Virus record (IMG/VR): IMGVR_UViG_3300031673_007569
Coordinates: 1 to 27,740 of that record
Source of the DNA: a virus
Strand: one strand, 5' to 3'
DNA: 27,740 bases
Below are positions 1-7,656 of this stretch, one piece after another. Below the pieces are notes generated by a model, which did no database searches, was not told the origin of the DNA, and worked only from the letters and a program-made list of their open reading frames with translations. Both the position numbers and the translations under genes were made by a program. Positions within the stretch are counted from its first letter, which is position 1, and each line of letters begins with the position of its first letter.

Positions 1-1
1 G

Positions 2-169
2 GTCTTCGATGACTTGCCCCCAGACGTGGTGCGGACCGCGAAGTTCACCATCATTGCCCTGCTGCACGATGAGGGATTCGTCAAGCGCTGCGAGAGGTTT
101 ACAGCGTGGTGCCAGGCGGGGCGGGCGACGGACGGCAAGCGGGCCGGGAGAGGACTGAGGGCGGCGTGA
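2..169 (+). CDS. C-terminal end of an unidentified phage protein (5' truncated by window edge)
   Basis: An open frame enters from the left edge and runs 55 codons to a TGA at 167-169. The readable part starts VFDDLPPDVVRTAKFTIIAL and ends in a basic, Gly/Arg-rich tail (RAGRGLRAA). The stop overlaps the ATG of the next gene (TGATG), the translational-coupling arrangement used throughout this window, which supports the frame being real. There is too little sequence to assign a function. Confidence 0.6.
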   Translation, partial: VFDDLPPDVVRTAKFTIIALLHDEGFVKRCERFTAWCQAGRATDGKRAGRGLRAA

Positions 170-170
170 T
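141..170 (+). repeat. Gene-junction repeat, copy 1 (ribosome-binding region)
   Basis: GGGCCGGG followed by GGACTGAGGGCGGCGTGAT. The 19-base core recurs exactly at 878-896, again at the start of a gene. It contains the GAGGG that probably serves as ribosome-binding site for the PP-loop gene at 169. Against copy 2 the element differs by a four-base indel. Confidence 0.75.
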
Positions 171-867
171 GCGAGACGATGCCATGAAGCATTACGTGAG
201 CTTTTCGGGAGGCGCGGACTCTACCGCCCTGGCGATCTACCTAGCGGACAAGGGCGAGGAGTTCACGCTGTTGATGGCCGACACGGGGGCCGAACTGCCG
301 GAGACCTACTGGATCGCCCCGCGGGTGGCACGAGAACTGGGGAAGCCGCTGGTGGTGGTGAGCGGGCCGACGTTCTTTCAGCGCCTAACCGCTTGGGGCT
401 TCTACCTCCCATCGTTCTCTTCTCGCTGGTGTACCAGGGAACTGAAGATCGCCCCACTTGACGCGTTCGGCGGTCGCGGTGGTGCGTTTCTCGGCATCTG
501 CGCGGACGAAGATCAGCGCATGCCCAACGCGAAGAGGCCCCTGGTGGACGCGGGTATTGGGAAGAAAGAGGCGCGGGCGTTATGTGAGTCCCGCGGCCTA
601 CTGAGTCCTGCCTACAAGTGGCGAACGTCCACCTCCTGTTTCTGTTGCCCCTTTCAGAGCCCCTGGGACTGGTGGCATTTATCCAAAGAGCATCCTGACC
701 TCTTTGCCTTGGCAGAGGAATGGGAGCAGCAGAGCATGGCTAACAGCCAGAGTCGGCACATGTGGTCGGAAGGGTTCTCGCTGCGCCAGGTACGCGAGGC
801 CGCGGAATCGCAGATCGAGATATTCCCCGAACCACGCGCAGAGGCATGTGCGATATGTCAATGGTGA
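169..867 (+). CDS. PP-loop ATPase, phage PAPS-reductase-like / DndC-like family
   Basis: The 232-residue protein has a PP-loop SGGADS at residues 13-18, the nucleotide-binding signature of the adenosine-phosphosulfate reductase and N-type ATP pyrophosphatase superfamily. Further conserved-looking blocks are SSRWCTRELK (84-93), GICADEDQR (109-117), a cysteine cluster CFCCP (157-161) and a C-terminal CAIC (227-230). The Cys residues could hold a metal or Fe-S cluster. Relatives are common in phages and usually carry the label phosphoadenosine phosphosulfate reductase, but sulfate reduction is unlikely in a phage; a role in nucleic-acid or nucleotide modification is inference. ATG 169 is chosen because GAGGG lies about seven bases upstream and the preceding stop overlaps it; a longer start at 106 would lie inside the upstream gene. 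A second in-frame Met is at residue 6. Confidence 0.85.
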   Translation: MRDDAMKHYVSFSGGADSTALAIYLADKGEEFTLLMADTGAELPETYWIAPRVARELGKPLVVVSGPTFFQRLTAWGFYLPSFSSRWCTRELKIAPLDAFGGRGGAFLGICADEDQRMPNAKRPLVDAGIGKKEARALCESRGLLSPAYKWRTSTSCFCCPFQSPWDWWHLSKEHPDLFALAEEWEQQSMANSQSRHMWSEGFSLRQVREAAESQIEIFPEPRAEACAICQW

Positions 868-870
868 GCG

Positions 871-896
871 GGGCCGGGGACTGAGGGCGGCGTGAT
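871..896 (+). repeat. Gene-junction repeat, copy 2
   Basis: GGGCCGGGGACTGAGGGCGG continuing to CGTGAT. The 19 bases at 878-896 are identical to those at 152-170. It supplies the ribosome-binding region and the GTG start of the methyltransferase gene at 892. A separate sequence, TAGCGACGAGGGAGCA, sits directly after this copy (896-911) and recurs at 3370-3384 before the next gene, so leader modules have been copied more than once. Confidence 0.75.
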
Positions 897-3372
897 AGCG
901 ACGAGGGAGCAGACAATCCACGTTGGGGACGCGAAGGAATGGCTGGAGTCCTTGCCGGCCGCGAGCGCGAACTGCGCGGTGACGAGTCCTCCGTATTGGG
1001 GGTTGCGCGACTACGGCGCCGAGGGGCAGCTCGGGCTGGAGTCCACGCCGACCGCCTACATCGAACAGATGATCGGGGTGCTGGGCGAACTGCGGCGGGT
1101 GCTGCGACCGGACGGTGTGCTGTGGCTGAACATCGGGGACTCGTATGCGGCCAACCGGAGTTATCAGGTGGCCGACTCGAAGTGGAGGGATGTGGGCAAC
1201 GAGATGTCGGCGTCTACCCCGGACGGCCTCGCCCCCGGCGACCTCGTAGGCATCCCCTGGTCGCTGGCGTTTGCGCTACGGGAGACGGGGTGGAGGATAC
1301 GGAGCGAGGTGGTGTGGTGCCTTAGCGGGGGCGTCAAACTGTACGCGAAGACACAGAATGGTGTCGGCCCCGCGATGCTGAAAGACCTTGTGCGGTTGCG
1401 TCCCGATACGGTGGCGCTCTGGAATGGGGAGAGGTGGACACGCGTCACGCATTGGACGCCTGCCGTCAGCAGGGATGGGGCTATTGAGGTCGAGTTCCGT
1501 AGCGGGGAGCGCGTCGGCTGTACGGTCGGGCACCTCTGGCCCACACAAAGAGGGCTACTAACTGCCGCCGACCTGCGGGTTGGAGACATCATCCCCGATT
1601 GCCAGTTGCCAGGGGATGAGGCGCACGGATTGCCGAGCGGGTTGTCGCCAGACACGGGCGAGGTAGTCGGCCTTTTCCTCGCGGAGGGTAGTTCTTCTGG
1701 CAGCACGATGCAGTTTAGCTTATCCGTCAACGAGCGACACCTCTATGAGCGCATTCAGGCTTTCGCCCGATTCTACGATGAACCTGTGGGCTACCATGTC
1801 TATGGGAATACGATGGCAGTACGCGTTGAAGGCACGGTTGCCCAGGCCGTGATTCGCCGGTTCGTCACGGGAAGGACCTCGAAAGAGAAACGGCTCTCGC
1901 CGGCCGCATGGCGCTATGGGAACAGGTTTCTGCGCGGTATCCTCGCGGGGTATCTCTGGGGCGACGGCGGGGAAGACGAGAAAAATACCCGCTGGAGGCT
2001 TGGCTTCACGCAGAACGACGCGCTGGCGGCCGACCTTCGCTGTCTGGCGGCGCGACTCGGGGCCAAGATATCTCTGCGCCGCGCTCGCCACAAGCTCGGT
2101 GACCGCTACTATCCGGGATATCGCGGGGAACTGCGTTGGGAGCCGCACAAGCACCCCAATGCAAAACCGATGGGCGAGGTCGTGGCGATCCGCCGTAGCC
2201 GCGCTCGGAAGTTCTGGGATGTGACGGTCGCCGATGCACCACATCTGTTCGCCTTGGCATCGGGATTGCTGACGCATAACTCGAAGCCCAACCCGATGCC
2301 CGAGAGCGTGAACGGGTGGCGCTGGGAGCGGCATAAGGTGAGGGTGGGGAATCATGGCCGCGCAACAGAGCGCCAGCGACAACAGACAGGGCAACAGGAC
2401 CACGACGGAAGGAACTTCCAGCCGGATACCATCTGGCAGCCCTGCCCCGGCTGCGAGAAGTGCGCGGCGAACGACGGTCTTGTGCTGCGGCGTGGCTCGT
2501 GGCGGCCGACTTCAGCGCACGAAAAGGTCTTCATGCTGACCGGCCCCGGCGTCTACTTCGGCGACGCGGAGGCGGTGAGGGAGGCGGCGGATACGATACC
2601 TCATAGTCCAGGGCGTAAACCCGAAGGGCGGAACGCGATGGTGAATGGACATCGTGGCGGATGGGGAGAATTCGACGAGCCGGAGCGTCTCTGGGCGCAA
2701 TCTGGCGGCCGCAACCTCCGCAACGTCTGGGCCATCACCACCGCCCCAATGTCCTGGGAGATGTGTAAGGCCTGCAAGCGGGTCTATAGCGGCGCGGAGT
2801 TCCGGCGGCTGCCGGTCCACTCCGACAATGGGCGCGATCATCGCATCTGCCAAGGGCGCATCAAAGAGGCTGGCTATGAGGGTTGGATATGCGGGCAGTT
2901 TGATTCCTGGCTCTCCCACTTCGCCACCTTCCCGCCGGCGCTGGTGGAGCCGTGCATCCGGTCAACCTGCCCCGAGCGGGTCTGCGTCGAGTGCGGGGAG
3001 CCCTGGGCGAGGGTGGTGGAGTATGGCGAGAAGATTAGCGGAGACGGTCGCCCCAATCCATACGAGACGGGGTGGGATAAGGGTTCTGTGGTTGGCGAGC
3101 GGACCACTGCCGGGAACATGATACGCCAGAAGCGCCCTCTCGGCCTCCGCCCGACCTGCTCCTGCGGTGCCGACTGGCAAGCCGGACTGGTGATAGACCC
3201 GTTCGCGGGCAGCGGCACAACCCTCCTCGTCGCGGAGTGGGAGGGTAGACGCGGCGCCGGGTGCGACCTGAACCGTGATTACGTGATACTCGCGACGGAG
3301 AGGATACGCCGGGAGAGCCGGCCGTCTGAAGCGGAGGCGGAACGCGTTGGGCAGATGGGCCTGTGGAACTAG
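892..3372 (+). CDS. Beta-class DNA methyltransferase (N6-adenine or N4-cytosine) interrupted by an intein
   Basis: The 826-residue precursor holds two exteins totalling 505 residues and an intein at residues 143-463. The catalytic motif TSPPYWGLRDYG is at 31-42 and the SAM-binding motif DPFAGSGTTLL at 769-779. Catalytic motif before FxGxG marks a beta-class amino-methyltransferase acting on exocyclic amines of A or C. Removing the intein joins SEVVW to SKPNPMPESV, the conserved strand and motif seen after the target-recognition side in this family. Cysteine pairs (518, 521, 524; 625, 628; 693, 698, 701; 757, 759) suggest zinc-binding inserts. The GTG at 892 is taken as start because it follows the junction repeat and the conserved MTase fold begins soon after. 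A Dam/CcrM-like or restriction-evasion role is inference; no cognate restriction gene is seen. Confidence 0.92.
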   Translation: MIATREQTIHVGDAKEWLESLPAASANCAVTSPPYWGLRDYGAEGQLGLESTPTAYIEQMIGVLGELRRVLRPDGVLWLNIGDSYAANRSYQVADSKWRDVGNEMSASTPDGLAPGDLVGIPWSLAFALRETGWRIRSEVVWCLSGGVKLYAKTQNGVGPAMLKDLVRLRPDTVALWNGERWTRVTHWTPAVSRDGAIEVEFRSGERVGCTVGHLWPTQRGLLTAADLRVGDIIPDCQLPGDEAHGLPSGLSPDTGEVVGLFLAEGSSSGSTMQFSLSVNERHLYERIQAFARFYDEPVGYHVYGNTMAVRVEGTVAQAVIRRFVTGRTSKEKRLSPAAWRYGNRFLRGILAGYLWGDGGEDEKNTRWRLGFTQNDALAADLRCLAARLGAKISLRRARHKLGDRYYPGYRGELRWEPHKHPNAKPMGEVVAIRRSRARKFWDVTVADAPHLFALASGLLTHNSKPNPMPESVNGWRWERHKVRVGNHGRATERQRQQTGQQDHDGRNFQPDTIWQPCPGCEKCAANDGLVLRRGSWRPTSAHEKVFMLTGPGVYFGDAEAVREAADTIPHSPGRKPEGRNAMVNGHRGGWGEFDEPERLWAQSGGRNLRNVWAITTAPMSWEMCKACKRVYSGAEFRRLPVHSDNGRDHRICQGRIKEAGYEGWICGQFDSWLSHFATFPPALVEPCIRSTCPERVCVECGEPWARVVEYGEKISGDGRPNPYETGWDKGSVVGERTTAGNMIRQKRPLGLRPTCSCGADWQAGLVIDPFAGSGTTLLVAEWEGRRGAGCDLNRDYVILATERIRRESRPSEAEAERVGQMGLWN
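1318..2280 (+). mobile_element. Intein with LAGLIDADG-type homing endonuclease, inside the DNA methyltransferase
   Basis: This in-frame insertion of 321 residues begins with Cys143 (CLSGGVKLY, block A) and ends with His462-Asn463; the +1 extein residue is Ser464. Block B is seen as CTVGHLWPT (210-218, TxxH pattern) and block F as FWDVTVADAPHLFALASG (441-458). Two LAGLIDADG-like helices occur, VVGLFLAEG (258-266, acidic residue E265) and LRGILAGYLWGDG (347-359, acidic D358). All expected splicing residues (Cys1, block B His, penultimate His, terminal Asn, Ser+1) are present, so it looks splicing-competent. The endonuclease keeps both acidic positions and may be active. Boundaries are set by the splicing residues and by restoration of the methyltransferase motif W-SKPNPMPES across the junction. 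Confidence 0.93.
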
Positions 3373-3393
3373 CGACGAGGGAGCACTAGCGGC

Positions 3394-4125
3394 ATGGCGA
3401 TGATCACCGGAAGCATCTTTCAACAGGGTTGGGACGTACTCACGATCACTCTCTTCGCCTATCTTCTTGAGGAGCAGGCCGACAAGTGGGGCCTACTCCA
3501 CGACAATTCCTCACTTTTCGCGGCCGCTTTGACTCACAGCCGAATTCAAGTGTCGGCGGAGGACGTAGCCATTCGTATCGAAGAATTGGTGGCGGACGAG
3601 ACGTTGCTTGCATACCATGATGGCGGGCAGCGATATTTCGCTATACGGCGCTACCAGGACCACCAGGGGCATAAATACTTTCCGAAGCGCGGGCCCAAAT
3701 GCCCCATTCCGCCGCTCCCGGTTATCCGAAAACTTTCCGAGAAATCGCGGGAAAGTTTCCGACAATGTGCGGAGAAATTATCCGCTCCTGTTGCTGTTGC
3801 TGTTGGTGTTGCTGTTGCAGTAGAAATAACAGGCGTCCCGCACAAAGCGTGCATGGCCGCCTATCACGAGGGATTCCTCAAACTCACCGGGGAGAAGCCG
3901 CCAATCCACGGGGCGGCTGACGGAGCGCAGCTCAAGCGTAGGCTGCGGCAATGCCGGGAAGAGGGCGAGTGGCAGAAGGTTCTCAAGGTCATCGAGTGGG
4001 CCGTCAGCGGCGAGGACAAGGCGTTTCGAGAGAACCCTCCCACGCTCAAGACCATTCTCGGCGACTATCACTACACGCGGATTCTGGGCCGGCTCGCGAT
4101 GGCATGGAAGGACGGGGTGCGATGA
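3394..4125 (+). CDS. Phage replication initiator / replisome organizer-like protein
   Basis: The 243-residue protein has an N-terminal winged-helix-like region (about 1-100: LTITLFAYLLEEQADKWG, then IRIEELVADETLLAYHDGG and RYFAIRRYQDHQ). This pattern is typical of phage replication-initiation proteins with a DnaD-like N-terminal domain. A low-complexity linker of alternating Val and Ala (133-143) separates it from a C-terminal helical part that includes KPPIHGAADGAQLKRRLR and ends NPPTLKTILGDYHYTRILGR. GAGGGAG lies about 11 bases before ATG 3394, which favours it over ATG 3400. The last bases overlap the next start as ATGA. The role at the phage origin is inferred from family resemblance and position in the early module. 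Confidence 0.6.
   Translation: MAMITGSIFQQGWDVLTITLFAYLLEEQADKWGLLHDNSSLFAAALTHSRIQVSAEDVAIRIEELVADETLLAYHDGGQRYFAIRRYQDHQGHKYFPKRGPKCPIPPLPVIRKLSEKSRESFRQCAEKLSAPVAVAVGVAVAVEITGVPHKACMAAYHEGFLKLTGEKPPIHGAADGAQLKRRLRQCREEGEWQKVLKVIEWAVSGEDKAFRENPPTLKTILGDYHYTRILGRLAMAWKDGVR
3790..3822 (+). repeat. GTTGCT hexanucleotide repeat coding Val-Ala linker
   Basis: Eleven codons alternate GTT with GCT (one GGT, and GCA GTA at the end), giving VAVAVGVAVAV at residues 133-143 of the replication-initiator candidate. The repeat unit is six bases, so slippage would change linker length without breaking the frame. It sits exactly between the two domains. Confidence 0.85.
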
Positions 4126-4667
4126 GCGATAGGCACTGGTGGGAACGGTCGGAAGGCAAATCGCGACAAGACGATTCCAATGTCGAGAGCGCCCTCTGGC
4201 GCGAGTTCCTGCGGGCGGTCAACGACCCGTTCTTTAGTGCCTTGCACGATAAGGCTGGGGGTGGCCCGAGGGTTCGCTTCGTCTATACCGAGGATGGCCG
4301 CCGGGTACCCGCCTACCGCTGCCGGGTGTGCAAGGACGGGGGCATCGTATCGCTTCCGGTCCACCACGACAGGGAGACGGACGAGGAGTTGACGGCGCCG
4401 GTCTTCATCGGTCCGGGCGAGGCACACTTCTGCCCAGCGTGTCGGGAGAAGGCATCGGAATATCGGGCGGGGGCGTCGCGCTTCGATATCGAGATGGGGA
4501 CGGGCAAGAAGACGCAGGCGCAGATCAACCGGATTGACCGTTGGATGGAGGCGCGGAAGGAGAGGCTCAAGAAGTTCGCGGATGGTGCGCCGGTCAGTTC
4601 GGCGCAGGTATTCAAGCTCGCCCAGGGTGTCGGGGCGACAATGCCAGGAGGAGATGATGGACAATGA
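4122..4667 (+). CDS. Zinc-ribbon protein of unknown function
   Basis: A 181-residue protein starting MSDRHWWERSEGKSRQDDSN. The ATG overlaps the previous stop (ATGA). A four-cysteine arrangement, RCRVCKDGG near residue 66 and HFCPACREKA near 103, looks like a split zinc ribbon. The region after it (KKTQAQINRIDRWMEARKER) is a basic helix. Its place directly after the replication-initiator candidate suggests a replication accessory or helicase-loader type role, but no family is recognised. The open frame extends further upstream, but the earlier start would sit deep inside the preceding gene. Confidence 0.65.
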   Translation: MSDRHWWERSEGKSRQDDSNVESALWREFLRAVNDPFFSALHDKAGGGPRVRFVYTEDGRRVPAYRCRVCKDGGIVSLPVHHDRETDEELTAPVFIGPGEAHFCPACREKASEYRAGASRFDIEMGTGKKTQAQINRIDRWMEARKERLKKFADGAPVSSAQVFKLAQGVGATMPGGDDGQ

Positions 4668-5772
4668 CGCCGTGGAGAAGTTGATCGGGGGGATACGCGA
4701 GGAAGGCCGATTGAAGCCGAATGTATGCGCGAAGTGTCAGACGCTAGCCACCGCCGCCGAGCAGCAGCGATGGGCGGGGCTATCGCCAACCTTGGGGCGA
4801 ACCCCGCGATACCGGGAGCAGGCGGAGCGGATCGTGGAGTTTGGGGACGAACGAGAAGATGGCTCGATGTCTCTGCGGATTAACGGGAGGGCACTCAACC
4901 CGCCAATCGTTGTAAGCGAATATCTCCTACGGTGTCTAGGTGTGTGGGGCTCGCCCGGCACCTACGCCATCCGCCGCGAGCCGGAGCCGGAACAATCGAA
5001 AGATAGTGGGGTGAGCGAGATGGTTGAGCATAGCGCGGAAGCGAGGAGCATGAAGACTCCGCAAGAACGCATCACTGGACTGGAACACGCTGTAGTTCAT
5101 TACCGCTCCCGTGCCGACGCCGCAGAAGCCCAACTCAAGCAGGAGCACGAGGGGGAGCGGGTGGTGGAGGTGCAAGAGAAAGGCGGCGATTGGGTGCTGT
5201 CTGGCGATGGTTGTTCGATGCGGGTGGACAGCCATGCAGCGGGCCATATATTCGGTATATCACAAGCCGGCAAGTACACTATCGGCGCTCGCCGTCTGGA
5301 CGACGCTTGGCGGGACTGCCGGTTTGCTGGCAAACTTATCCCCCGCGAACCGCAACTGGAGGCCGGCCTGATTCGCGAGGACGAAAAGACGATCCCCCTT
5401 CGTTCGTGTTCTGCCAGAGGCCAAGACGATGATCTCGCGGGTATTCCGACGTGCGCCTCCTGTCCCATCCCCACCGAGGCACAGCGCGGGGCGGAGCGGG
5501 TGGTGGAGGCTTACGAAGAGGCCGAATACCCGTACGGTTGGGTTCTGCCTGTACCCAACTCCGGGCGCTGGATCGTCCGCCGCGAGGCGGAGCCGGAGAA
5601 GCCGAAGGTGCGGCACGCCTGGAGGTTCCGCGGAACACACCCTCACGAGCCAACCGTGGCTGAGTGGATTGGATGTTCCTGCGGTTGGTTGAATCTACCT
5701 GCGGCAAAGAAGTGTGCGGGGTGTGGTAGCCGCATGGAACCCCGCGACCTACCGGAGGCTACCGATGGCTGA
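4657..5772 (+). CDS. Repeat-containing protein with C-terminal zinc ribbon, function unknown
   Basis: The 371-residue protein opens with a CAKC pair (24-27) and closes with a CSCGWLNLPAAKKCAGCG zinc ribbon (340-357). In between, one module appears to be repeated three times. Module 1 runs from REQAERIVEFGDE (53-65) to YAIRREPEPEQ (103-113). Module 2 runs from EGERVVEVQEKGGDWVLSG (165-183) to YTIGARRLDD. Module 3 runs from RGAERVVEAYEEAEYPYGWV (277-296) to WIVRREAEPEKPK. ATG 4657 is preferred over ATG 4654 because AGGAGG (4646-4651) is five bases from it. The start overlaps the previous gene by 11 bases. No family is recognised. Confidence 0.65.
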   Translation: MDNDAVEKLIGGIREEGRLKPNVCAKCQTLATAAEQQRWAGLSPTLGRTPRYREQAERIVEFGDEREDGSMSLRINGRALNPPIVVSEYLLRCLGVWGSPGTYAIRREPEPEQSKDSGVSEMVEHSAEARSMKTPQERITGLEHAVVHYRSRADAAEAQLKQEHEGERVVEVQEKGGDWVLSGDGCSMRVDSHAAGHIFGISQAGKYTIGARRLDDAWRDCRFAGKLIPREPQLEAGLIREDEKTIPLRSCSARGQDDDLAGIPTCASCPIPTEAQRGAERVVEAYEEAEYPYGWVLPVPNSGRWIVRREAEPEKPKVRHAWRFRGTHPHEPTVAEWIGCSCGWLNLPAAKKCAGCGSRMEPRDLPEATDG

Positions 5773-6091
5773 GAAGTGGCGAGAGTGCAACCGGCGCGGC
5801 CGGAAGTGGCATGGCGGCGGGACCGCGGAATGTCGAGCCTTTGCACACCTATTTCTTCCAGAGGCGGCACTCGTGATGGGAGAGGAACAAGGCGAGCCTG
5901 CGCGTGCGCCGCTGCCCCTCGTCACGCCGGCGATGTGTGCCCGCTGCAATCGCCCCCGCCTGGTGACAGCGCTGGAGACCGTGAAAGAAGACCTCCGTAT
6001 GTCGGGCGATAGCGGAATGTGGGACCTCTGTGTGTCTACGGAGGAATTTATTGACGCAACCCTCGCCGGCGAGGTAGACGATGTGGGCTGA
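5765..6091 (+). CDS. Small Cys-containing protein, function unknown
   Basis: A 108-residue protein beginning MAEKWRECNRRGRKWHGGG. ATG 5765 has GGAGG six bases upstream (5754-5758) and overlaps the preceding stop by eight bases. Two cysteines in MCARCNRPR form a possible half zinc site. It ends LAGEVDDVG, nearly the same tail as the next small gene (LEVDDDG), because the junction DNA is repeated. Function unknown. Confidence 0.6.
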   Translation: MAEKWRECNRRGRKWHGGGTAECRAFAHLFLPEAALVMGEEQGEPARAPLPLVTPAMCARCNRPRLVTALETVKEDLRMSGDSGMWDLCVSTEEFIDATLAGEVDDVG

Positions 6092-6242
6092 GGAGTGGGT
6101 GTTCACCGAACAGGAGACAGACTCCGTGGCGTTTCAGCTGGCGATGCAAGAAATCGACGACATTTACACTCAGGCCGCGATAACCGCCGCCTTGTTGGGG
6201 ATCGCCTCGGACCCGAGCCTGGAGGTAGACGACGATGGCTGA
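6081..6242 (+). CDS. Small acidic protein, 53 aa
   Basis: ATG 6081 opens MWAEEWVFTEQETDSVAFQL, continues through QEIDDIYTQAAITAALLGIA and ends SLEVDDDG with TGA at 6240-6242. It overlaps the upstream gene by 11 bases and the downstream ATG at 6235 by eight, the same coupling geometry as its neighbours; this and the lack of any gap otherwise are the main support. The composition is acidic and helical. No function is recognised. Confidence 0.5.
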   Translation: MWAEEWVFTEQETDSVAFQLAMQEIDDIYTQAAITAALLGIASDPSLEVDDDG

Positions 6243-7050
6243 GAAGCCCGGGCAGTATTGGACGGAAACATGGAACCCGGTATCGGGCTGCACTCCGGTA
6301 TCCGAAGGGTGCGCCAACTGCTTCGCGAAGGACATGGCGCGGAGGTTTCCCCGGGCCCACTCCGAGGAGCATTGCGGGGAATGTAATGGCTTTGAGAGAT
6401 ACGATGGCGGGAAGTGTCCGAACATCAAGCCATACCCCTTCTCCCGTGTTTTGTGCCACCCCGACCGGCTGGACATTCCCCTCCATTGGCGCAAGCCGCG
6501 CCGGGCGCTGGTGTGTAGCATGGGCGACCTTTTTCACCCCGACGTACCTGACGACTTCCTTCGGGACGTGTTTACCGCGATAGTGAATGCTCCCAAGCAT
6601 ACCTATCTATTGCTGACGAAGAGGGCTCGATGCATGGGCGAGTTCTTCATGCGATGGGATGAGCGCCACCGTCTCGCCGAATGGCCGAACGTCTGGCTCG
6701 GCGTGTCCGTCGAAGACCAGGCGACCGCCGACGAGCGGATACCGATACTGCTGGACACGCCTGCGGCGCACAGGTTCGTGAGCGTGGAGCCCGCCTTATC
6801 GTGGATAGATTTCCACTGTTCGCTGGACAAGGCGGACGCGGTGATTTGGGGCTGCGAATCGGGGCCGCGGCGAAGACCTGCGCCCCATGATTGGGCGCGT
6901 CATATTCGTAGTCAATGCCAGCCGCAGAAGGTTCCCTTCTTCCTGAAGCAGGCCTCCGAGAACGAAGACGGGACGGGACGTGTGGTGAAGATGCCCGAAC
7001 TCGACGGCCGTGTGTGGAACCAACTCCCCGAAGGGATGGTGAGATTATGA
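6235..7050 (+). CDS. DUF5131 / phage Gp37-Gp68 family protein
   Basis: The 271-residue protein has the hallmark N-terminal WNPVSGCTPVSEGCANCFA (residues 13-31) with Cys19, Cys26 and Cys29. Later conserved blocks include ALVCSMGDLFHPDVPDDF, YLLLTKRA, PNVWLGVSVEDQATADERI, RFVSVEPALSWID and VIWGCESGPRRRP. These match the DUF5131 (Gp37/Gp68) family, widespread in phages and thought from its Cys arrangement and TIM-barrel-like layout to be related to radical-SAM enzymes. The reaction is unknown to me. It starts with MAEK like the protein at 5765, reflecting a repeated start region. The stop overlaps the next ATG. Confidence 0.88.
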   Translation: MAEKPGQYWTETWNPVSGCTPVSEGCANCFAKDMARRFPRAHSEEHCGECNGFERYDGGKCPNIKPYPFSRVLCHPDRLDIPLHWRKPRRALVCSMGDLFHPDVPDDFLRDVFTAIVNAPKHTYLLLTKRARCMGEFFMRWDERHRLAEWPNVWLGVSVEDQATADERIPILLDTPAAHRFVSVEPALSWIDFHCSLDKADAVIWGCESGPRRRPAPHDWARHIRSQCQPQKVPFFLKQASENEDGTGRVVKMPELDGRVWNQLPEGMVRL

Positions 7051-7301
7051 GCAAGTTGAAGGTTCTGATTGTTCGTGATCGCGGAGAGAACGTCCGTGCT
7101 GAGATTAGATACTTCGCTCACCTAAGCAATCCGTGGGCAAGCGTCTATCACGGTACTGGCAAGGTGTGTGGAGTCTACCGTCATGCAACAGATTGCCATT
7201 GGTGCGGATGTGTGGCGGCCGACGAGAGGATCCTCCTGCGAAAGGCTAGACGATCCCTGCGAGCAGAGGGATGGGTGGCCGTGAGGAGCGACCATGATTG
7301 A
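7047..7301 (+). CDS. Small protein of unknown function, 84 aa
   Basis: MSKLKVLIVRDRGENVRAEI, then a region with CGVYRHATDCHWCGC (Cys/His-rich, possible metal site) and a basic C-terminus KARRSLRAEGWVAVRSDHD. ATG 7047 overlaps the upstream TGA (ATGA). No family recognised. Confidence 0.55.
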   Translation: MSKLKVLIVRDRGENVRAEIRYFAHLSNPWASVYHGTGKVCGVYRHATDCHWCGCVAADERILLRKARRSLRAEGWVAVRSDHD

Positions 7302-7656
7302 GGAACCGACCATCGTTTGTCTCTGCGGAAGCACCCGCTTCATGGACGCGTTCTTCGAGGAAGGCTGGCAGGAAACCCTCGCGGGGAAGATCGTGCTATC
7401 GGTTGGCGTCTGTAAGTACGCCGACGAGGAGGGCGGCCACGGGGCCGAGATTTTGGGCGAGGAAGCAGTGCGCCAACTGGACCTGCTGCATCTGCGGAAG
7501 ATCGACCTGGCTGAGGAGGTCTACATCCTGAACGTCGGGGGGTACATCGGGCGGTCTACCGCGCGGGAGCTGGCCTATGCGGTCTACAAGGGGAAGAGGA
7601 TTCGTTTCCTCGAAACGCCGGGGGCGGACCTGGAATCCGCGGAGAGGAGTGCGTGA
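7294..7656 (+). CDS. Nucleoside 2-deoxyribosyltransferase-like protein
   Basis: The 120-residue protein has an N-terminal Rossmann-like strand and signature IVCLCGSTRFMDAF (7-20), a central GKIVLSVG, and YILNVGGYIGRSTARELAYA, in which a Gly-rich turn is followed by an ST..E helix. This layout matches the nucleoside 2-deoxyribosyltransferase / SLOG-like superfamily found in many phages, where such proteins exchange or cleave base-deoxyribose bonds or bind nucleotides. The glutamate in STARELAYA is the candidate catalytic residue. Start ATG 7294 overlaps the preceding stop by eight bases. A link to nucleotide salvage or base modification is inference. Confidence 0.7.
   Translation: MIEEPTIVCLCGSTRFMDAFFEEGWQETLAGKIVLSVGVCKYADEEGGHGAEILGEEAVRQLDLLHLRKIDLAEEVYILNVGGYIGRSTARELAYAVYKGKRIRFLETPGADLESAERSA

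Noticed and set aside
106-168. Upstream start for the PP-loop protein
   Set aside because: This part lies inside the preceding gene's coding end; the TGATG overlap and GAGGG spacing fix the start at 169.
169-867. Complete Dnd phosphorothioation system
   Set aside because: Only a DndC-like PP-loop protein is seen; no DndA, DndB, DndD or DndE candidates occur in the window.
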